Below are positions 1-8,876 of a DNA stretch of 64,000 nt, one piece after another. The number at the start of each line of letters is the position of its first letter. Position 1 is the stretch's first letter. The DNA is from Syntrophaceae bacterium. GTDB taxonomy: Bacteria; Desulfobacterota; Syntrophia; Syntrophales; PHBD01. Location of the stretch: NCBI GenBank assembly GCA_013177825.1, contig JABLXX010000001.1:272936-336935 (forward strand), given 5' to 3'. The notes beneath the pieces were generated by a model. The model saw only the letters and a list, made by a program, of their open reading frames with translations, made no database searches and had not been told where the DNA came from. The position numbers and the translations under genes are program-made.

Positions 1-657
1 ATCCGTCCGTTTTCCAGCGTCACGACCCGGTCCATCAGGGGCAGGGCTTCTTCATACTGATGCTCCACCAGGACAACGGTCTTCCCCTCCTCCTTCAGGC
101 TCCGGACGATGCCGAAAAAATCCAGCCTTCCCGCCGCATCCAGGTCCGTTGTCGGTTCATCGAAAAGGAACACTTGCGGCCCCATGGCATAGATGGAGCT
201 GATCGCCAGGCGCTGTTTCTGCCCCCCGGAAAGCTTGAAGGTCTCCCGTCTCCGCAGGTCCCAGAGCCCCATCGAACGGAGGGCCTGATCCCGGCGATGA
301 AGGATCTGCTCCCGGGACAGCAGGAGGTTCTCGCAGCCGAAGGACACGTCGTCCTCCACCCGCATCATGAAAATCTGGCTCTCCGGGTTCTGGAAGACTG
401 TACCCACCGTGCGGGCGATCTCCCGGAGAGGCGTCTCGGACGGGGAAAAACCGCCGATCCTTACCGCTCCCGAGCTCTCTCCGGCAAAGACGTGAGGGAC
501 AAGCCCGTTGAGGCAGTACAGGAGCGTCGACTTCCCGGACCCGGATCTCCCGCGGACCAGTACCGCCTCGCCCGGCTCGATCCGGAGGCTGACGTCCTGC
601 AAGGCCGGGATTTCCGATCCCGGATAACGGAAACTGAAGGATTCGACGGAGATCATC
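1..657 (-). CDS. ECF/cobalt-type ABC transporter ATPase (partial, 3' end outside window)
   Basis: ATP-binding subunit that would power uptake through a membrane T component and a substrate-binding component. The 219 visible codons begin MISVESFSFRYPG. They hold a Walker A loop (GRSGSGKST, about residue 36), a Q-loop (FQNPES), the signature LSGGQKQRL and a Walker B (VFLFDEPTTDLD), followed by the switch His in VEHQYEE. The E-S-Q sequence after the Q-loop and the signature resemble the EcfA/CbiO family. A GGGAGG ribosome site lies upstream of the ATG. It follows the TonB receptor on the same strand with a 77-bp gap, so both probably serve one uptake route. The substrate cannot be read from this part; cobalt, nickel or a vitamin are the usual ones. 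Confidence 0.88.
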
Positions 658-734
658 GCCAATGGATCCTCCCGTTCACCGTCCCGGAATCCCGCATTGG
701 ATGAATGCCGGTTGTTTCGACCGCACGAACAGTC

Positions 735-2945
735 TCACTCGAAATGCAGGGCAACCTCGGCAAACCACCAGCGCCCCGGTGCCCGGTAATAGTCGTAATA
801 CGTCCTGTTCAGGATGTTCTCCACCGAAAGGGAGATCGTGGCCCAGGACAGAACCCGGCAGGATACTTTCCCGTCGGCGGTGAAGTAGGACTCCCGGGAA
901 CCGTACCCGCTATCGGACGTATCGCTGTTGTCGTCACTGGAAAACCGCTGCGCCACGTACCTGCCCGTCAGGGAGAGGTCGAATATTCCAAGCTTGGCGG
1001 CGGCCCCGGCGTTGAAAGTCTGGCGCGGAACCTGGGGTATCTGCTTGCCCACACTGTTCGGATTGGCGACGTTCTCCGTGATCCTGGAATCCGTATAGGT
1101 GTAATTAGTGAAGATCCTGAATCCCTTGTCCAGGCGCTGTTCAAGTTCCATTTCGATGCCCGTTCCCTTCGCTTTTCCTGCGTTGTCATACTGATAGGTG
1201 TTTGTTCCGACGGTCCTCTGGTAAATCAGGTCCGTCATGTAATTTTCGAAATAGGTCGCCTTGAAGACGGCTCCCTTCCAGAGACGCTGCTCCACCCCCG
1301 CATCCCAGGAAAAGACTTTCTCAGGAGACAGACAGGGATTGTATTGATAGGTGCTCGTGCCCGAGGTGTAGGAGCGATAGAGTTCATAGACGGTCGGTGC
1401 ACGGAACGATTTTCCGGCGGAGAGCCGCAGCACCGTCCCGGAAATGGGGCGGTAGGCGATGGAGCCCTTGGGGCTGAAGGCGGAATCGCTGCGGGAGGCA
1501 TAATTCTTTGGATAGCCGGCATTGCCCACGGAATTTGCGTAGCCGTCGATGGTCTCCCACCAGTCCTCCCGAAAACCGGCGTAAAGGGTCAGGCTATCGA
1601 GAAGATTCACTTCTCCCTGGAGAAAGAGGGCATAGGTCCGATCCCGGCCTTTGGATTCGTAGGTCAGGTTGGTCGTGCTGCTGTTGTCTCCCCAGTTTGT
1701 CATGGCGTACTCTTTTGTTGTCGCCGTTGCATATTTATAGGCGCCGCCGACGGTCACCTTGTGCCTCTGGAGGATGGGAATTGCGAACTGAAGGTCCGCG
1801 TTATAGCCTTGGGAGGGCGTTTCCGCTTTGGTGCCCGGTCCGCCGTTCATCGTTGCGGACGAGGAAGAACTCACGGATACATACCAGGCGTCGCTCTGGT
1901 CGTTCATTCCGAGGGAGAGCTTTCCCTCCACGGGACCAAGAGCCTGTTCCCAGGTCACATTGTAGAGGTTCTGCGCCCGGTGGCCGTAACCGGAGAGAAA
2001 CGTCGCTGCCTTGGCTCCGGTATAGGAATAAACGGGAATGCCGCTGCCGTTCACGACATAGGAATGGGGATTGTCCGCATTGTAGTCGAAGCTGGTGCGT
2101 ATAAACTGTGCCTGCAGCTTCGAATCGGGTGTGAATTCATACCGCAACTTCGCCGTGCCGTGGTAATCGGTCCAGTTGTTGTCGCCCCGGTCTCCGATGA
2201 GATACCGGGTTTCGCCTTTGTTGCTGGTAGTCACGATCCAGCCGGAGATGCCCGCTGTAGGCCTCGTCGAGACCAGATTGTAGTCGGTCACGTACCCGTT
2301 GGTCCTCTCGTTTCCGAGGCTCAGGAACCATCGCCATTTCCCGATGTGGTCGCCGTAGGAGGCATAGGACCGCCAGAGGTCCGTCGGCGCCTCGCCGCTG
2401 TTCCAGGCGGTGCCGTAACCGGTCTTCAGGATAACCTCCCGCTTGTCCGGCCACTTCGTCAGGTACTGGACCACACCGCCCATGGCATTGCCTCCGTAGA
2501 GGCTCGAAAACGCCCCTCGGGCCACCTCGATTCGCTCCAAATCCTCGGGCACCAGGCCTCCGAAATTGACCGTTCCCACCCGCGGATCGTTGAGGGTGAT
2601 GCCGTCCAGCAGAACCAGGGTCCGCTTCTGGTCGGGAATCCCCCGGAGGGTGACGGCCGCCTGGGTATCCATGAAGCTCTTGCCACGTCGATTGAAGACG
2701 CCGGGCAGTTCATTCACTGCCTGATCGAGGGTTTTCACGCCCCGTTGCGACATTTCATCCTTCTTGACGACGCTGACGGCCGCCGGCGACCGCGACGCAT
2801 CCTGCTCCATTCGCGTGGCCGTCACGACCACTTCTTCCAGACGGACCGTCCCGGGGATGGTCCGCTCGGCCGCAAATCCGGGAAGTTTCAGCAGCAACAA
2901 GATTACGATTGGTCCCCAGTACCTGATTCGACAGACCCGGTTCAT
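735..2945 (-). CDS. TonB-dependent outer-membrane receptor
   Basis: Outer-membrane gated channel for a scarce ligand, energised by TonB. The start is placed at the ATG giving MNRVCRIRYW, which has AAGGA upstream; an upstream in-frame start would add 11 residues. A signal peptide covers about residues 1-26. A TonB-box-like EEVVVTATR is followed by a plug domain (LRGIPDQKRTLVLLDG, then the usual 'RIEVARGAFSSLYGG') and a long beta-barrel of about 550 residues rich in aromatic, alternating strands. The barrel ends WWFAEVALHFE, with Glu rather than Phe as the very last residue. It is probably co-transcribed with the downstream ABC ATPase. The ligand is not determined. Confidence 0.9.
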   Translation of the reverse strand: MNRVCRIRYWGPIVILLLLKLPGFAAERTIPGTVRLEEVVVTATRMEQDASRSPAAVSVVKKDEMSQRGVKTLDQAVNELPGVFNRRGKSFMDTQAAVTLRGIPDQKRTLVLLDGITLNDPRVGTVNFGGLVPEDLERIEVARGAFSSLYGGNAMGGVVQYLTKWPDKREVILKTGYGTAWNSGEAPTDLWRSYASYGDHIGKWRWFLSLGNERTNGYVTDYNLVSTRPTAGISGWIVTTSNKGETRYLIGDRGDNNWTDYHGTAKLRYEFTPDSKLQAQFIRTSFDYNADNPHSYVVNGSGIPVYSYTGAKAATFLSGYGHRAQNLYNVTWEQALGPVEGKLSLGMNDQSDAWYVSVSSSSSATMNGGPGTKAETPSQGYNADLQFAIPILQRHKVTVGGAYKYATATTKEYAMTNWGDNSSTTNLTYESKGRDRTYALFLQGEVNLLDSLTLYAGFREDWWETIDGYANSVGNAGYPKNYASRSDSAFSPKGSIAYRPISGTVLRLSAGKSFRAPTVYELYRSYTSGTSTYQYNPCLSPEKVFSWDAGVEQRLWKGAVFKATYFENYMTDLIYQRTVGTNTYQYDNAGKAKGTGIEMELEQRLDKGFRIFTNYTYTDSRITENVANPNSVGKQIPQVPRQTFNAGAAAKLGIFDLSLTGRYVAQRFSSDDNSDTSDSGYGSRESYFTADGKVSCRVLSWATISLSVENILNRTYYDYYRAPGRWWFAEVALHFE

Positions 2946-2982
2946 GTGTCGTTGTTCCTTTCCATGGGATCCATTCACAAGT

Positions 2983-2999
2983 GTTACGTATTACATAAC
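2983..2999. promoter_or_regulatory. 17-bp palindrome, probable operator of the TonB-receptor operon
   Basis: GTTACGTATTACATAAC is a palindrome apart from one symmetric mismatch pair and the centre base. It begins about where transcription should start from the promoter at 3005-3032 and lies 38 bp before the receptor start codon. A repressor bound here would block initiation, as expected for metal or vitamin receptors. It does not fit the spaced NikR or the Fur consensus that I know, so the regulator is unassigned. Confidence 0.5.
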
Positions 3000-3004
3000 G
3001 GTGT

Positions 3005-3032
3005 CTGATAGCACGCTTCGCTTACATGTCAA
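3005..3032 (-). promoter_or_regulatory. Sigma-70-type promoter for the TonB-receptor operon
   Basis: On the minus strand a perfect -35 TTGACA (3032-3027) is separated by 16 bp from TATCAG (3010-3005; 4 of 6 consensus bases). Initiation would fall near 2998, at the edge of the palindrome at 2983-2999. Confidence 0.55.
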
Positions 3033-3440
3033 CCGAAATCACGTTTTCGAGATTAAAATACGATGTATTTCTTTATGTTATTAGTGAGATACGATTTGAT
3101 TGTTGTTACGGTTACGGACGATGTCAGGACATACCCTATACTCTGTCTGTTCGTGCTTTGAGGGGCACATCGCGCAAATAATCCGGGATAGGGCTTTCCA
3201 TAATCTCTTTTTGAACACAAACGAACGAAACGGACAATATTGAACCGCAGACCTGTTTCACCGGCCCGTCCATTCGCGATTCCCTTCACTATATCTAATA
3301 CTTATAACTTGAGGGCGAAAAGAGAAGATTGGCCCTAGGCAGGAGAGACGAAGGGATTCCGTTCCTTGCATGATACTCTATTGTTCCATTCGTTTTTTGC
3401 TGAAGTAACATTCAATCCTTATTTCGCAATGTTGCGATCA
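3033..3440. other. Intergenic region between divergent TonB and amt loci
   Basis: This AT-richer stretch separates the receptor operon from the amt promoter. Short open frames cross it on both strands but have no ribosome site and no recognisable composition. GTGC and GCAC arms lie eight bases apart near 3153-3168. I see no convincing riboswitch, tRNA or full NtrC site. Confidence 0.5.
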
Positions 3441-3456
3441 TGGCACGCCGCTGGCA
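3441..3456 (+). promoter_or_regulatory. Sigma-54 (-24/-12) promoter of amtB-glnK copy 1
   Basis: TGGCACGCCGCTGGCA has GG at -24 and GC at -12 exactly 12 bp apart. It departs from the RpoN consensus TGGCACG-N4-TTGCA at one base (TGGC for TTGC). Transcription would start near 3467, giving an untranslated leader of about 220 nt that contains the small frame at 3528-3563. Confidence 0.75.
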
Positions 3457-3527
3457 AAGGATCGGTCAAAGAGCATTGCCACGATTCGGGTGATCAGTCA
3501 CTCAATACTTATCAAGGAGGACACACG

Positions 3528-3563
3528 ATGAAGGCGCATCGCACATACGCAGGATTCGGATAA
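3528..3563 (+). CDS. 11-codon leader ORF with a strong ribosome site
   Basis: An AAGGAGG Shine-Dalgarno ends seven bases before ATG, and the frame reads MKAHRTYAGFG then TAA. It lies in the predicted sigma-54 transcript 125 bp upstream of the amt start. The ribosome site is better than that of most genes in the window, while the product is too short to be a domain. It could be a regulatory leader peptide or the remnant of a lost gene. No function is assigned. Confidence 0.35.
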   Translation: MKAHRTYAGFG

Positions 3564-3687
3564 TCCGTTTCCGGGCATCGGACAGCGGCCGTTTCATTCA
3601 ATACGCTCTATTCCAATTTAGACAGTTTATCGGACAGAAACAGCATTTTTCCGTATTTGAAAAAGCAGCGTGAACGGGAGGTGTTCC

Positions 3688-5166
3688 ATGAAAAAGTCTG
3701 TCAGCATGCTGATCGTTCTGATCGGATTCATTTTCATCTTATTGAATATGCCGGTCTTTGCCGAAGAGGTGGTGACGGGACCGGCGGGGGCGACAGTCGC
3801 AGATGCCGCCACGGTGGCTGCTCCGGCAAAAGCCGTAACGCAGGAAGCCCTGGATGCGCTGAAAGGTTCCCTCCAGGTGGGCATCGACACCACGTGGGTG
3901 CTCTTCACGGCCTTTCTGGTCTTCTTTATGAACCTGGGGTTCGCCATGGTGGAATCGGGACTTTGCCGCGCCAAGAACACGGTGAACATCCTGGCGAAAA
4001 ACTTCATCGTCTTCGCCATTTCCTCGGCCGCCTTCTGGGTGGTCGGCTGGGGGCTCATGTTCGGAAACGGCAACCCCTTTGCGGGTCTGGAGGGGCTCTT
4101 CTTTGTCGGCGGGGCCGACAACAGCCCTGCCATCGGAGATGCCTACAGGGGCGTCTACGCGGCGATCAACTGGACCGGCGTGCCGTTGTGGGCGAAATTC
4201 TTCTTCCAGCTCGTTTTCGCCGGCACCGCGGCGACCATCGTGTCGGGGGCCGTTGCGGAGCGGATCAAATTCCATTCCTTCATCTTCTTCTCCTTCCTGC
4301 TGGTGGGCATCCTGTATCCTATCACCGGCCACTGGATCTGGGGAGGCGGTTTCCTCGCGTCCCTGGGAATGTTTGACTTCGCCGGCTCCACGGTCGTCCA
4401 TTCCGTCGGCGGCTGGGCGGCCCTTGCAGGCGTGCTGCTCCTGGGATCCCGGATCGGCAAGTATCGCAAAGACGGCTCCATCCATCCGATCTTCGGACAC
4501 AACATGTCCATGGCCACCCTCGGCGGGCTCGTCCTGTGGTTCGGCTGGTTCGGATTCAATCCCGGCTCCACCATGGGCGTGGGCGACGGCAGCGCCATCG
4601 CGCATATCGCCGTCACCACCAACACCGCCGCCGCGATGGCGATCCTCAGTTCAGCCGCAACATCGTGGATGATCCAGAAAAAACCGGATCTCTCCATGAT
4701 CATCAACGGGGCGCTGGCCGGCCTGGTGGCCATCACCGCTCCCTGCGCCTTTGTCAGCGTCGGCTCGGCTGCGATCATCGGCCTGATCGCCGGCGTGCTC
4801 GTGGTCCTGGCCGTCATGATGTTCGACCGGATCAGGATCGACGATCCCGTCGGCGCCCTCTCCGTTCACCTGGTCAACGGCATCTGGGGAACCCTGGCGG
4901 TCGGTCTGTTCGCGGTCGACAAGATTACGGGAACGGCCACGGGGAACGGCCTTTTCTTCGGCGGCGGCTTCAAGCTCCTCGGCGCCCAGGCTGCAGGCGT
5001 CGCGGCAGTCGGCGCCTTTACTTTCATCGCTTCGCTCATTGTATGGTTTGTCATCAAGCAGGTGGCAGGCCTGAGGGTCTCCCGCGAGGAGGAGATCACC
5101 GGACTGGATCTCGGCGAGCACGGCACGAAGGCCTACCCTGATTTCCAGGGATTCCTGACGAAGTAG
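3688..5166 (+). CDS. amtB: Ammonium transporter (Amt/AmtB), copy 1
   Basis: Trimeric inner-membrane ammonium channel. The start at 3688 is preferred because GGGAGG lies just upstream; a GTG six codons earlier would place that ribosome site inside the gene. The 492 residues begin with a signal peptide (about 1-25) and an Ala/Val-rich periplasmic stretch, then about 11 membrane segments. The family sequence FMNLGFAMVESGLCRAKNTV and both pore histidines are present (VVHSVGGWAAL and LSVHLVNGIWGT). The C-terminal tail SREEEITGLDLGEHG is the P-II docking region. A glnK follows after 46 bp. Confidence 0.95.
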   Translation: MKKSVSMLIVLIGFIFILLNMPVFAEEVVTGPAGATVADAATVAAPAKAVTQEALDALKGSLQVGIDTTWVLFTAFLVFFMNLGFAMVESGLCRAKNTVNILAKNFIVFAISSAAFWVVGWGLMFGNGNPFAGLEGLFFVGGADNSPAIGDAYRGVYAAINWTGVPLWAKFFFQLVFAGTAATIVSGAVAERIKFHSFIFFSFLLVGILYPITGHWIWGGGFLASLGMFDFAGSTVVHSVGGWAALAGVLLLGSRIGKYRKDGSIHPIFGHNMSMATLGGLVLWFGWFGFNPGSTMGVGDGSAIAHIAVTTNTAAAMAILSSAATSWMIQKKPDLSMIINGALAGLVAITAPCAFVSVGSAAIIGLIAGVLVVLAVMMFDRIRIDDPVGALSVHLVNGIWGTLAVGLFAVDKITGTATGNGLFFGGGFKLLGAQAAGVAAVGAFTFIASLIVWFVIKQVAGLRVSREEEITGLDLGEHGTKAYPDFQGFLTK

Positions 5167-5212
5167 GAACCGCTGCAGGGAAGACCCTGTTTATTGAAAA
5201 AGGAGAATGATG

Positions 5213-5554
5213 ATGAAACTGATCGTCGCAATCGTACAGCCGGAAAAGCTGACGGATGTCAAACAGGCCCTTTCTGAGGCCAAAGTGGGGAAAATGACTG
5301 TCTCCAATGTGATCGGCTGCGGATCGCAGGGCGGACATACCGAATCCTATCGCGGCATCTTTACCGAGGTCAATCTTCTGGACAAGGTCCGCTTCGAGAT
5401 TGCCGTAAACGACGAGTTCGTCAAACCCGCCGTGGACGCAATCATCCGGGGCGCACGCACGGGGAAGATCGGGGATGGCAAGATCTTCGTGGTGCCCCTG
5501 GAGGAATGCATCCGTGTGCGAACGGGAGAGTCGGGCACCGATGCGATCGGTTAA
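5213..5554 (+). CDS. glnK: Nitrogen regulatory protein P-II, copy 1
   Basis: Trimeric sensor of 2-oxoglutarate and ATP/ADP that plugs its partner Amt channel. Three ATGs follow each other; the third (5213) lies at normal distance from AAGGAG and gives 113 residues, the usual family length. Conserved parts are [12 protein letters not shown], the T-loop [14 protein letters not shown], and the ATP-site run [13 protein letters not shown] with the C-terminal RVRTGE. By gap-free alignment to E. coli GlnB, Tyr46 is kept but position 51, the uridylylated Tyr, is Thr. Position 49 is Ile, so phosphorylation as in cyanobacteria is also excluded. Confidence 0.94.
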   Translation: MKLIVAIVQPEKLTDVKQALSEAKVGKMTVSNVIGCGSQGGHTESYRGIFTEVNLLDKVRFEIAVNDEFVKPAVDAIIRGARTGKIGDGKIFVVPLEECIRVRTGESGTDAIG

Positions 5555-5588
5555 GACCGCAGGCCGGCAATGATTCCTTGTCTACAAG

Positions 5589-5614
5589 GGGAGACCCTGG
5601 GAACGGGGTCTCCC
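5589..5614 (+). terminator. Hairpin terminator after amtB-glnK copy 1
   Basis: A perfect 9-bp stem GGGAGACCC / GGGTCTCCC with an 8-nt loop lies 35 bp after the glnK stop. The following U-run is weak (GCCCGTTTC), so termination efficiency is uncertain. Confidence 0.6.
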
Positions 5615-5690
5615 GCCCGTTTCACCCATGCATCATGAAGCGCATGCCATGAGCATCGCCAGCCTGGTTCATTTTACCGGATCCGCAAGC

Positions 5691-6167
5691 ATGACGAGAA
5701 TCCGCATTCGACGGGGAGAGCCTCGGGATGTCGAGATGCTGGTAATATTTCTCCGGGATCTCTTCACGATGGAAACGGATTTTGCGACGGACGCCGAGAG
5801 TCACCGGGCGGGACTGCTTCTGCTCCTTGCGAATCCCGGCGCAGCGGTCGTTTTCGTTGCCGAGGCCGACGGAGTTGTCGTCGGCATGGCCGCGGCCCAG
5901 ATCGTCGTCTCGACGTCCATCGGCGGATATTCGATCCTGCTGGAGGACATGTATGTCACTGCCGGATTCCGCCGGAAAGGGGTCGGGTCGAAGCTCCTGG
6001 AAAACGTCCTCGCCTGGGGGTCTGAACGCGGCGCGCGCCGCGTTCAACTCGTCGTCGCCTCGGCAAACGCCCGGGCATTCCGGTTTTACCGGCAGGCAGG
6101 CCTGCTGAAAAGCCGCATGACGGCGTTTTACGGAAAACTGGACGTCATGAACCCGGATTTCTCATGA
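5691..6167 (+). CDS. GNAT-family N-acetyltransferase
   Basis: Transfers an acetyl group from acetyl-CoA to an unknown amine. The region from MTRIRIRRGEP covers one GNAT fold: an N-terminal strand, the segment VVFVAEADGVVVGMAAA, the acetyl-CoA pyrophosphate loop FRRKGVGSKLLE (R-x-x-G-x-G/A type) and the final VASANARAFRFYRQAGL. No start codon here has a clear ribosome site; starts at 5628 or 5649 would add 14-21 residues without a recognisable domain. It lies alone between the glnK terminator and the convergent acyl-CoA synthetase. GNAT enzymes that acetylate acyl-CoA synthetases exist, but nothing beyond position suggests it here. Confidence 0.8.
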   Translation: MTRIRIRRGEPRDVEMLVIFLRDLFTMETDFATDAESHRAGLLLLLANPGAAVVFVAEADGVVVGMAAAQIVVSTSIGGYSILLEDMYVTAGFRRKGVGSKLLENVLAWGSERGARRVQLVVASANARAFRFYRQAGLLKSRMTAFYGKLDVMNPDFS

Positions 6168-6192
6168 CCCGCCCGGAAGGACACGCCTCGAT

Positions 6193-8391
6193 TCACGCTC
6201 CGTCCACTGACCGGGCATTTTCTTTCCTCAGCCACTCCTCGTAGTCCACCATCCGGGCCAGGGTCTTGACGGCACGCTCCGGCGTCAGGAAGGCGATGCC
6301 TTTGTAGGGACTGCCCTCCACCTCTCGGACGGTCTTGCTTTTCTCGTCGTCCAGGAACACGCCCAGGACCGGTTTCCCGTATTTTTCCATCATCCTCGCG
6401 CTGAAGGCGAAAAATTCCTCTTCGGCCCCATTATACAGTTTCTCCCCCTCATCGTAGAAAACCTGTTCGATGGCCTGCCCGGAGGCGCGGGCTGCATCAA
6501 GTGATTTGAGGACCATCCGGGTTCTCCCGACGACGCCCAGATGGATGACGGCATCGCATTGATCCCATGCGATGAGGGCTTCCAGGATTTTCCCGGGCAG
6601 CGAGGGCTCGAATTCACCGACGAGATCGACGGGGTTCTCACGGCTCCAGTACGGCGGAAGGATCCCGTCAATCCGGGCGATGACGTCCGGCGTCAGGTGA
6701 GGGACCTCCAGGCCCATCTCGACGCAGACGTCCGTTGCCACGACGCCCCACCCGCCTCCCAGGGTCATGATGGCCACCCTCTTGCCCCTGGGCAGGGGCA
6801 GAGAGGAGAAGGCAGCCGACAGATCCAGGAGATCCATCGGCTGATCGGCCAGAACCACGCCGGCCTGCCTGCAGGCTGTATTGAAAATCCGGATGTTGGA
6901 CGCCATGGCCCCCGTATGGCTGGCCGCCGCCCTGCTGCCCGCCGCGGTCCGGCCGCCCTTGAGAACAACGACGGGTTTTTTCCTGGAAACCTGCCGGGCC
7001 GTCGAATAGAACCGCCGTCCGTCCTTGGTGCTTTCGACGTAGAGGACGACCGTTTTCGTAATGTCGTCGACTTCAAAGGTCCGAAGGTAGTCTTCGATGG
7101 TGATCATGGCCTCGTTCCCGGATCCGCAGAAGGCGCGGATGCCGATCCCTTCCGCCTCGGCAAAATCCAGGAGCTGGATCCCCATGTTGCCGGACTGCGA
7201 GACCAGGCCGACCGGCCCGGGCTTCGGCCAGCATGAAGTTCCGATACAGAAAAACTTTGCATGGGGGTTGCAGATGCCCATCGTGTTGGGACCGAGGATC
7301 GTGACGCCCGCCTCCGCGGCGGCTTTCACGAGGTCCGCTTCGGCTTGGCGGCCCTCGGCGCCCAATTCCCCGAAGCCAGACGTGATCAGGAGCATGTGCC
7401 GGATTCCCTTCGCCTTGAATTCGGGAATCAGGGCGGAGACATGGGCCGCCGGAATCGTGACGACGCCGAGATCGACCTCCCCCTGGATTTCCATGACGTT
7501 CCGGTACACCTTCCGGCCGGCAATCTCCCCTCCCCTTTGATTGACAGGATAAACCTCTCCCCTGTAACCGCCGGCCAGAACGTTCGAGAAAAGCATGTTG
7601 CCCCATTTCCCGATCTGGGGCGACGCACCGATCAGGGCGATGGAACGGGGATAGAAAATCTTTTCCAGCTCCCTCGGATCCACGGGATGATGGGTGGTCT
7701 TTCCCGCGGGCCGGTCGCCGAGGATGATCAGCGCGTCCACCGCGGTCACCCGGCCGTCGGCCCCGATCACCAGGGGATTGATGTCGACCTCCGCAATATC
7801 GGCCACATCCTCCGCCAGGCGGGACAGACCGACGAGCGTTCGGACGATGTCTTCCCTCCGGGCCGGAGAGTCTCCCCGGAAAGCGCCCAGCAGCTTCGAG
7901 GAACGGATCTCGTCGATCATCCGTCCGGCCTCGGCTTCGTCCAGGGGGGTAAGGCGGAATACGACGTCCCCCAGGGCCTCCGTGAAGATCCCGCCGAGGC
8001 CGAACATGACGATGGGGCCGAACTGCGGGTCGCAGAACAGGCCCGCCACGAATTCCCGGCGCCCCCGGATCATCGGCTGAACGAGATATCCCTCCAGGTC
8101 ATCCCCCGCCGAGCGGGCGATGGCCTTCGCTGCCGACAGGACATCGCGCTTGTTTCCAAGGTTCAGGCGGACGAGCCCCCGCTCCGTTTTATGCGTCAGT
8201 CTGGCCCCCAATCCCTTGAGGACAATGGGAAATCCATATTGCTGAGCCTGCCGAACCGCATCCTCCGGATCGGCGGCGACCGATTCTTCCACAACGGGTA
8301 TGCCGTAACGGCGCAGGACCTGTTTTGCCTCCGCCTCCGTCAAGGCCTTCCGGCCTTCCTTTTTTGCCGTTTCAATCTGCTTCTGATCCAT
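6193..8391 (-). CDS. ADP-forming acyl-CoA synthetase (acetate--CoA ligase family), beta-alpha fusion
   Basis: Interconverts acyl-CoA + ADP + Pi with acid + CoA + ATP, giving ATP by substrate-level phosphorylation in anaerobes. The start MDQKQIETAK has AGGAGA upstream; a longer frame to 8490 lacks a site. The 732 residues hold an ATP-grasp (beta) domain at about 1-230, then a CoA-binding Rossmann domain (FYPRSIALIGAS, about 245) and succinyl-CoA-ligase-like domains. SHTGAMASN near residue 489 carries the phospho-histidine of the family. The ATP-grasp-first order is the reverse of many fused relatives. It lies downstream of the BKACE cluster on the same strand but 485 bp away, so co-transcription is unproven. 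The acyl substrate is unknown. Confidence 0.9.
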   Translation of the reverse strand: MDQKQIETAKKEGRKALTEAEAKQVLRRYGIPVVEESVAADPEDAVRQAQQYGFPIVLKGLGARLTHKTERGLVRLNLGNKRDVLSAAKAIARSAGDDLEGYLVQPMIRGRREFVAGLFCDPQFGPIVMFGLGGIFTEALGDVVFRLTPLDEAEAGRMIDEIRSSKLLGAFRGDSPARREDIVRTLVGLSRLAEDVADIAEVDINPLVIGADGRVTAVDALIILGDRPAGKTTHHPVDPRELEKIFYPRSIALIGASPQIGKWGNMLFSNVLAGGYRGEVYPVNQRGGEIAGRKVYRNVMEIQGEVDLGVVTIPAAHVSALIPEFKAKGIRHMLLITSGFGELGAEGRQAEADLVKAAAEAGVTILGPNTMGICNPHAKFFCIGTSCWPKPGPVGLVSQSGNMGIQLLDFAEAEGIGIRAFCGSGNEAMITIEDYLRTFEVDDITKTVVLYVESTKDGRRFYSTARQVSRKKPVVVLKGGRTAAGSRAAASHTGAMASNIRIFNTACRQAGVVLADQPMDLLDLSAAFSSLPLPRGKRVAIMTLGGGWGVVATDVCVEMGLEVPHLTPDVIARIDGILPPYWSRENPVDLVGEFEPSLPGKILEALIAWDQCDAVIHLGVVGRTRMVLKSLDAARASGQAIEQVFYDEGEKLYNGAEEEFFAFSARMMEKYGKPVLGVFLDDEKSKTVREVEGSPYKGIAFLTPERAVKTLARMVDYEEWLRKENARSVDGA

Positions 8392-8876
8392 TCTGTTCTC
8401 CTGTTTCTGCATCCTTATTGGAATCCCTGCTCCGATGCGTGCCGGACAACGTTTTGGCACGGTTCTAAAAGACAGATAGCATTGGATCATTATTCATTTT
8501 CCGGCCGGTGTGCAATCTTTCTTTCGCCCGCCTGATCACGGGAGTTGTGCCTGACCATGCCCCTGTTCTCAGACCGCGGGACTGCGAGATGCCCCGGTCG
8601 CACGGGCTCTGTCTTCCATGACCCGTTACATTTGTTTTATCAGCGGATCGATCCGTTACCGCGAGGATCTGTCCGTATGCCGAACAACTGCGGCATGAAG
8701 GCCGATAAGCAGGGTCGGGATGTGGAGGAAATGACGGGTTACCGGTCTGCACCGCAAAACCGTTCCGGTTTTCAGGGAGAGAGTCCGCTCCGGAGGGACG
8801 GGACGGCAAGACCGATACCGTACGAGGGGGGGAGGGAGCCGGCCAGGCTATCAACCGGCCCCCTCCAAAGGAGGGA
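8392..8876. other. Intergenic region with a terminator-like hairpin
   Basis: No convincing gene is present; a 112-codon frame on the plus strand has no ribosome site. A stem GGAGGGAGCCGG (8831-8842) pairs with CCGGCCCCCTCC (8855-8866) with one mismatch and a 12-nt loop. It lies just after the BKACE stop codon on the minus strand and lacks a U-run, so it may terminate the cluster or protect its 3' end. Confidence 0.55.

Noticed and set aside
2981-3000. NikR operator upstream of the TonB receptor
   Set aside because: One half (GTAACAC) matches the deltaproteobacterial motif as I recall it, but the second half at 13-14 bp spacing is absent.
705-3008. Long open frame (767 codons) on the plus strand opposite the TonB receptor
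   Set aside because: It is an antisense shadow in GC-rich DNA; its product has no recognisable domain, while the minus strand has complete receptor signatures.
3053-3289. 78-codon minus-strand frame in the amt upstream region
   Set aside because: Atypical composition, no ribosome site, and it overlaps regulatory DNA.
2946-3300. Cobalamin riboswitch in the receptor leader
   Set aside because: No B12-box-like sequence or suitable leader length; the predicted leader is only about 55 nt.
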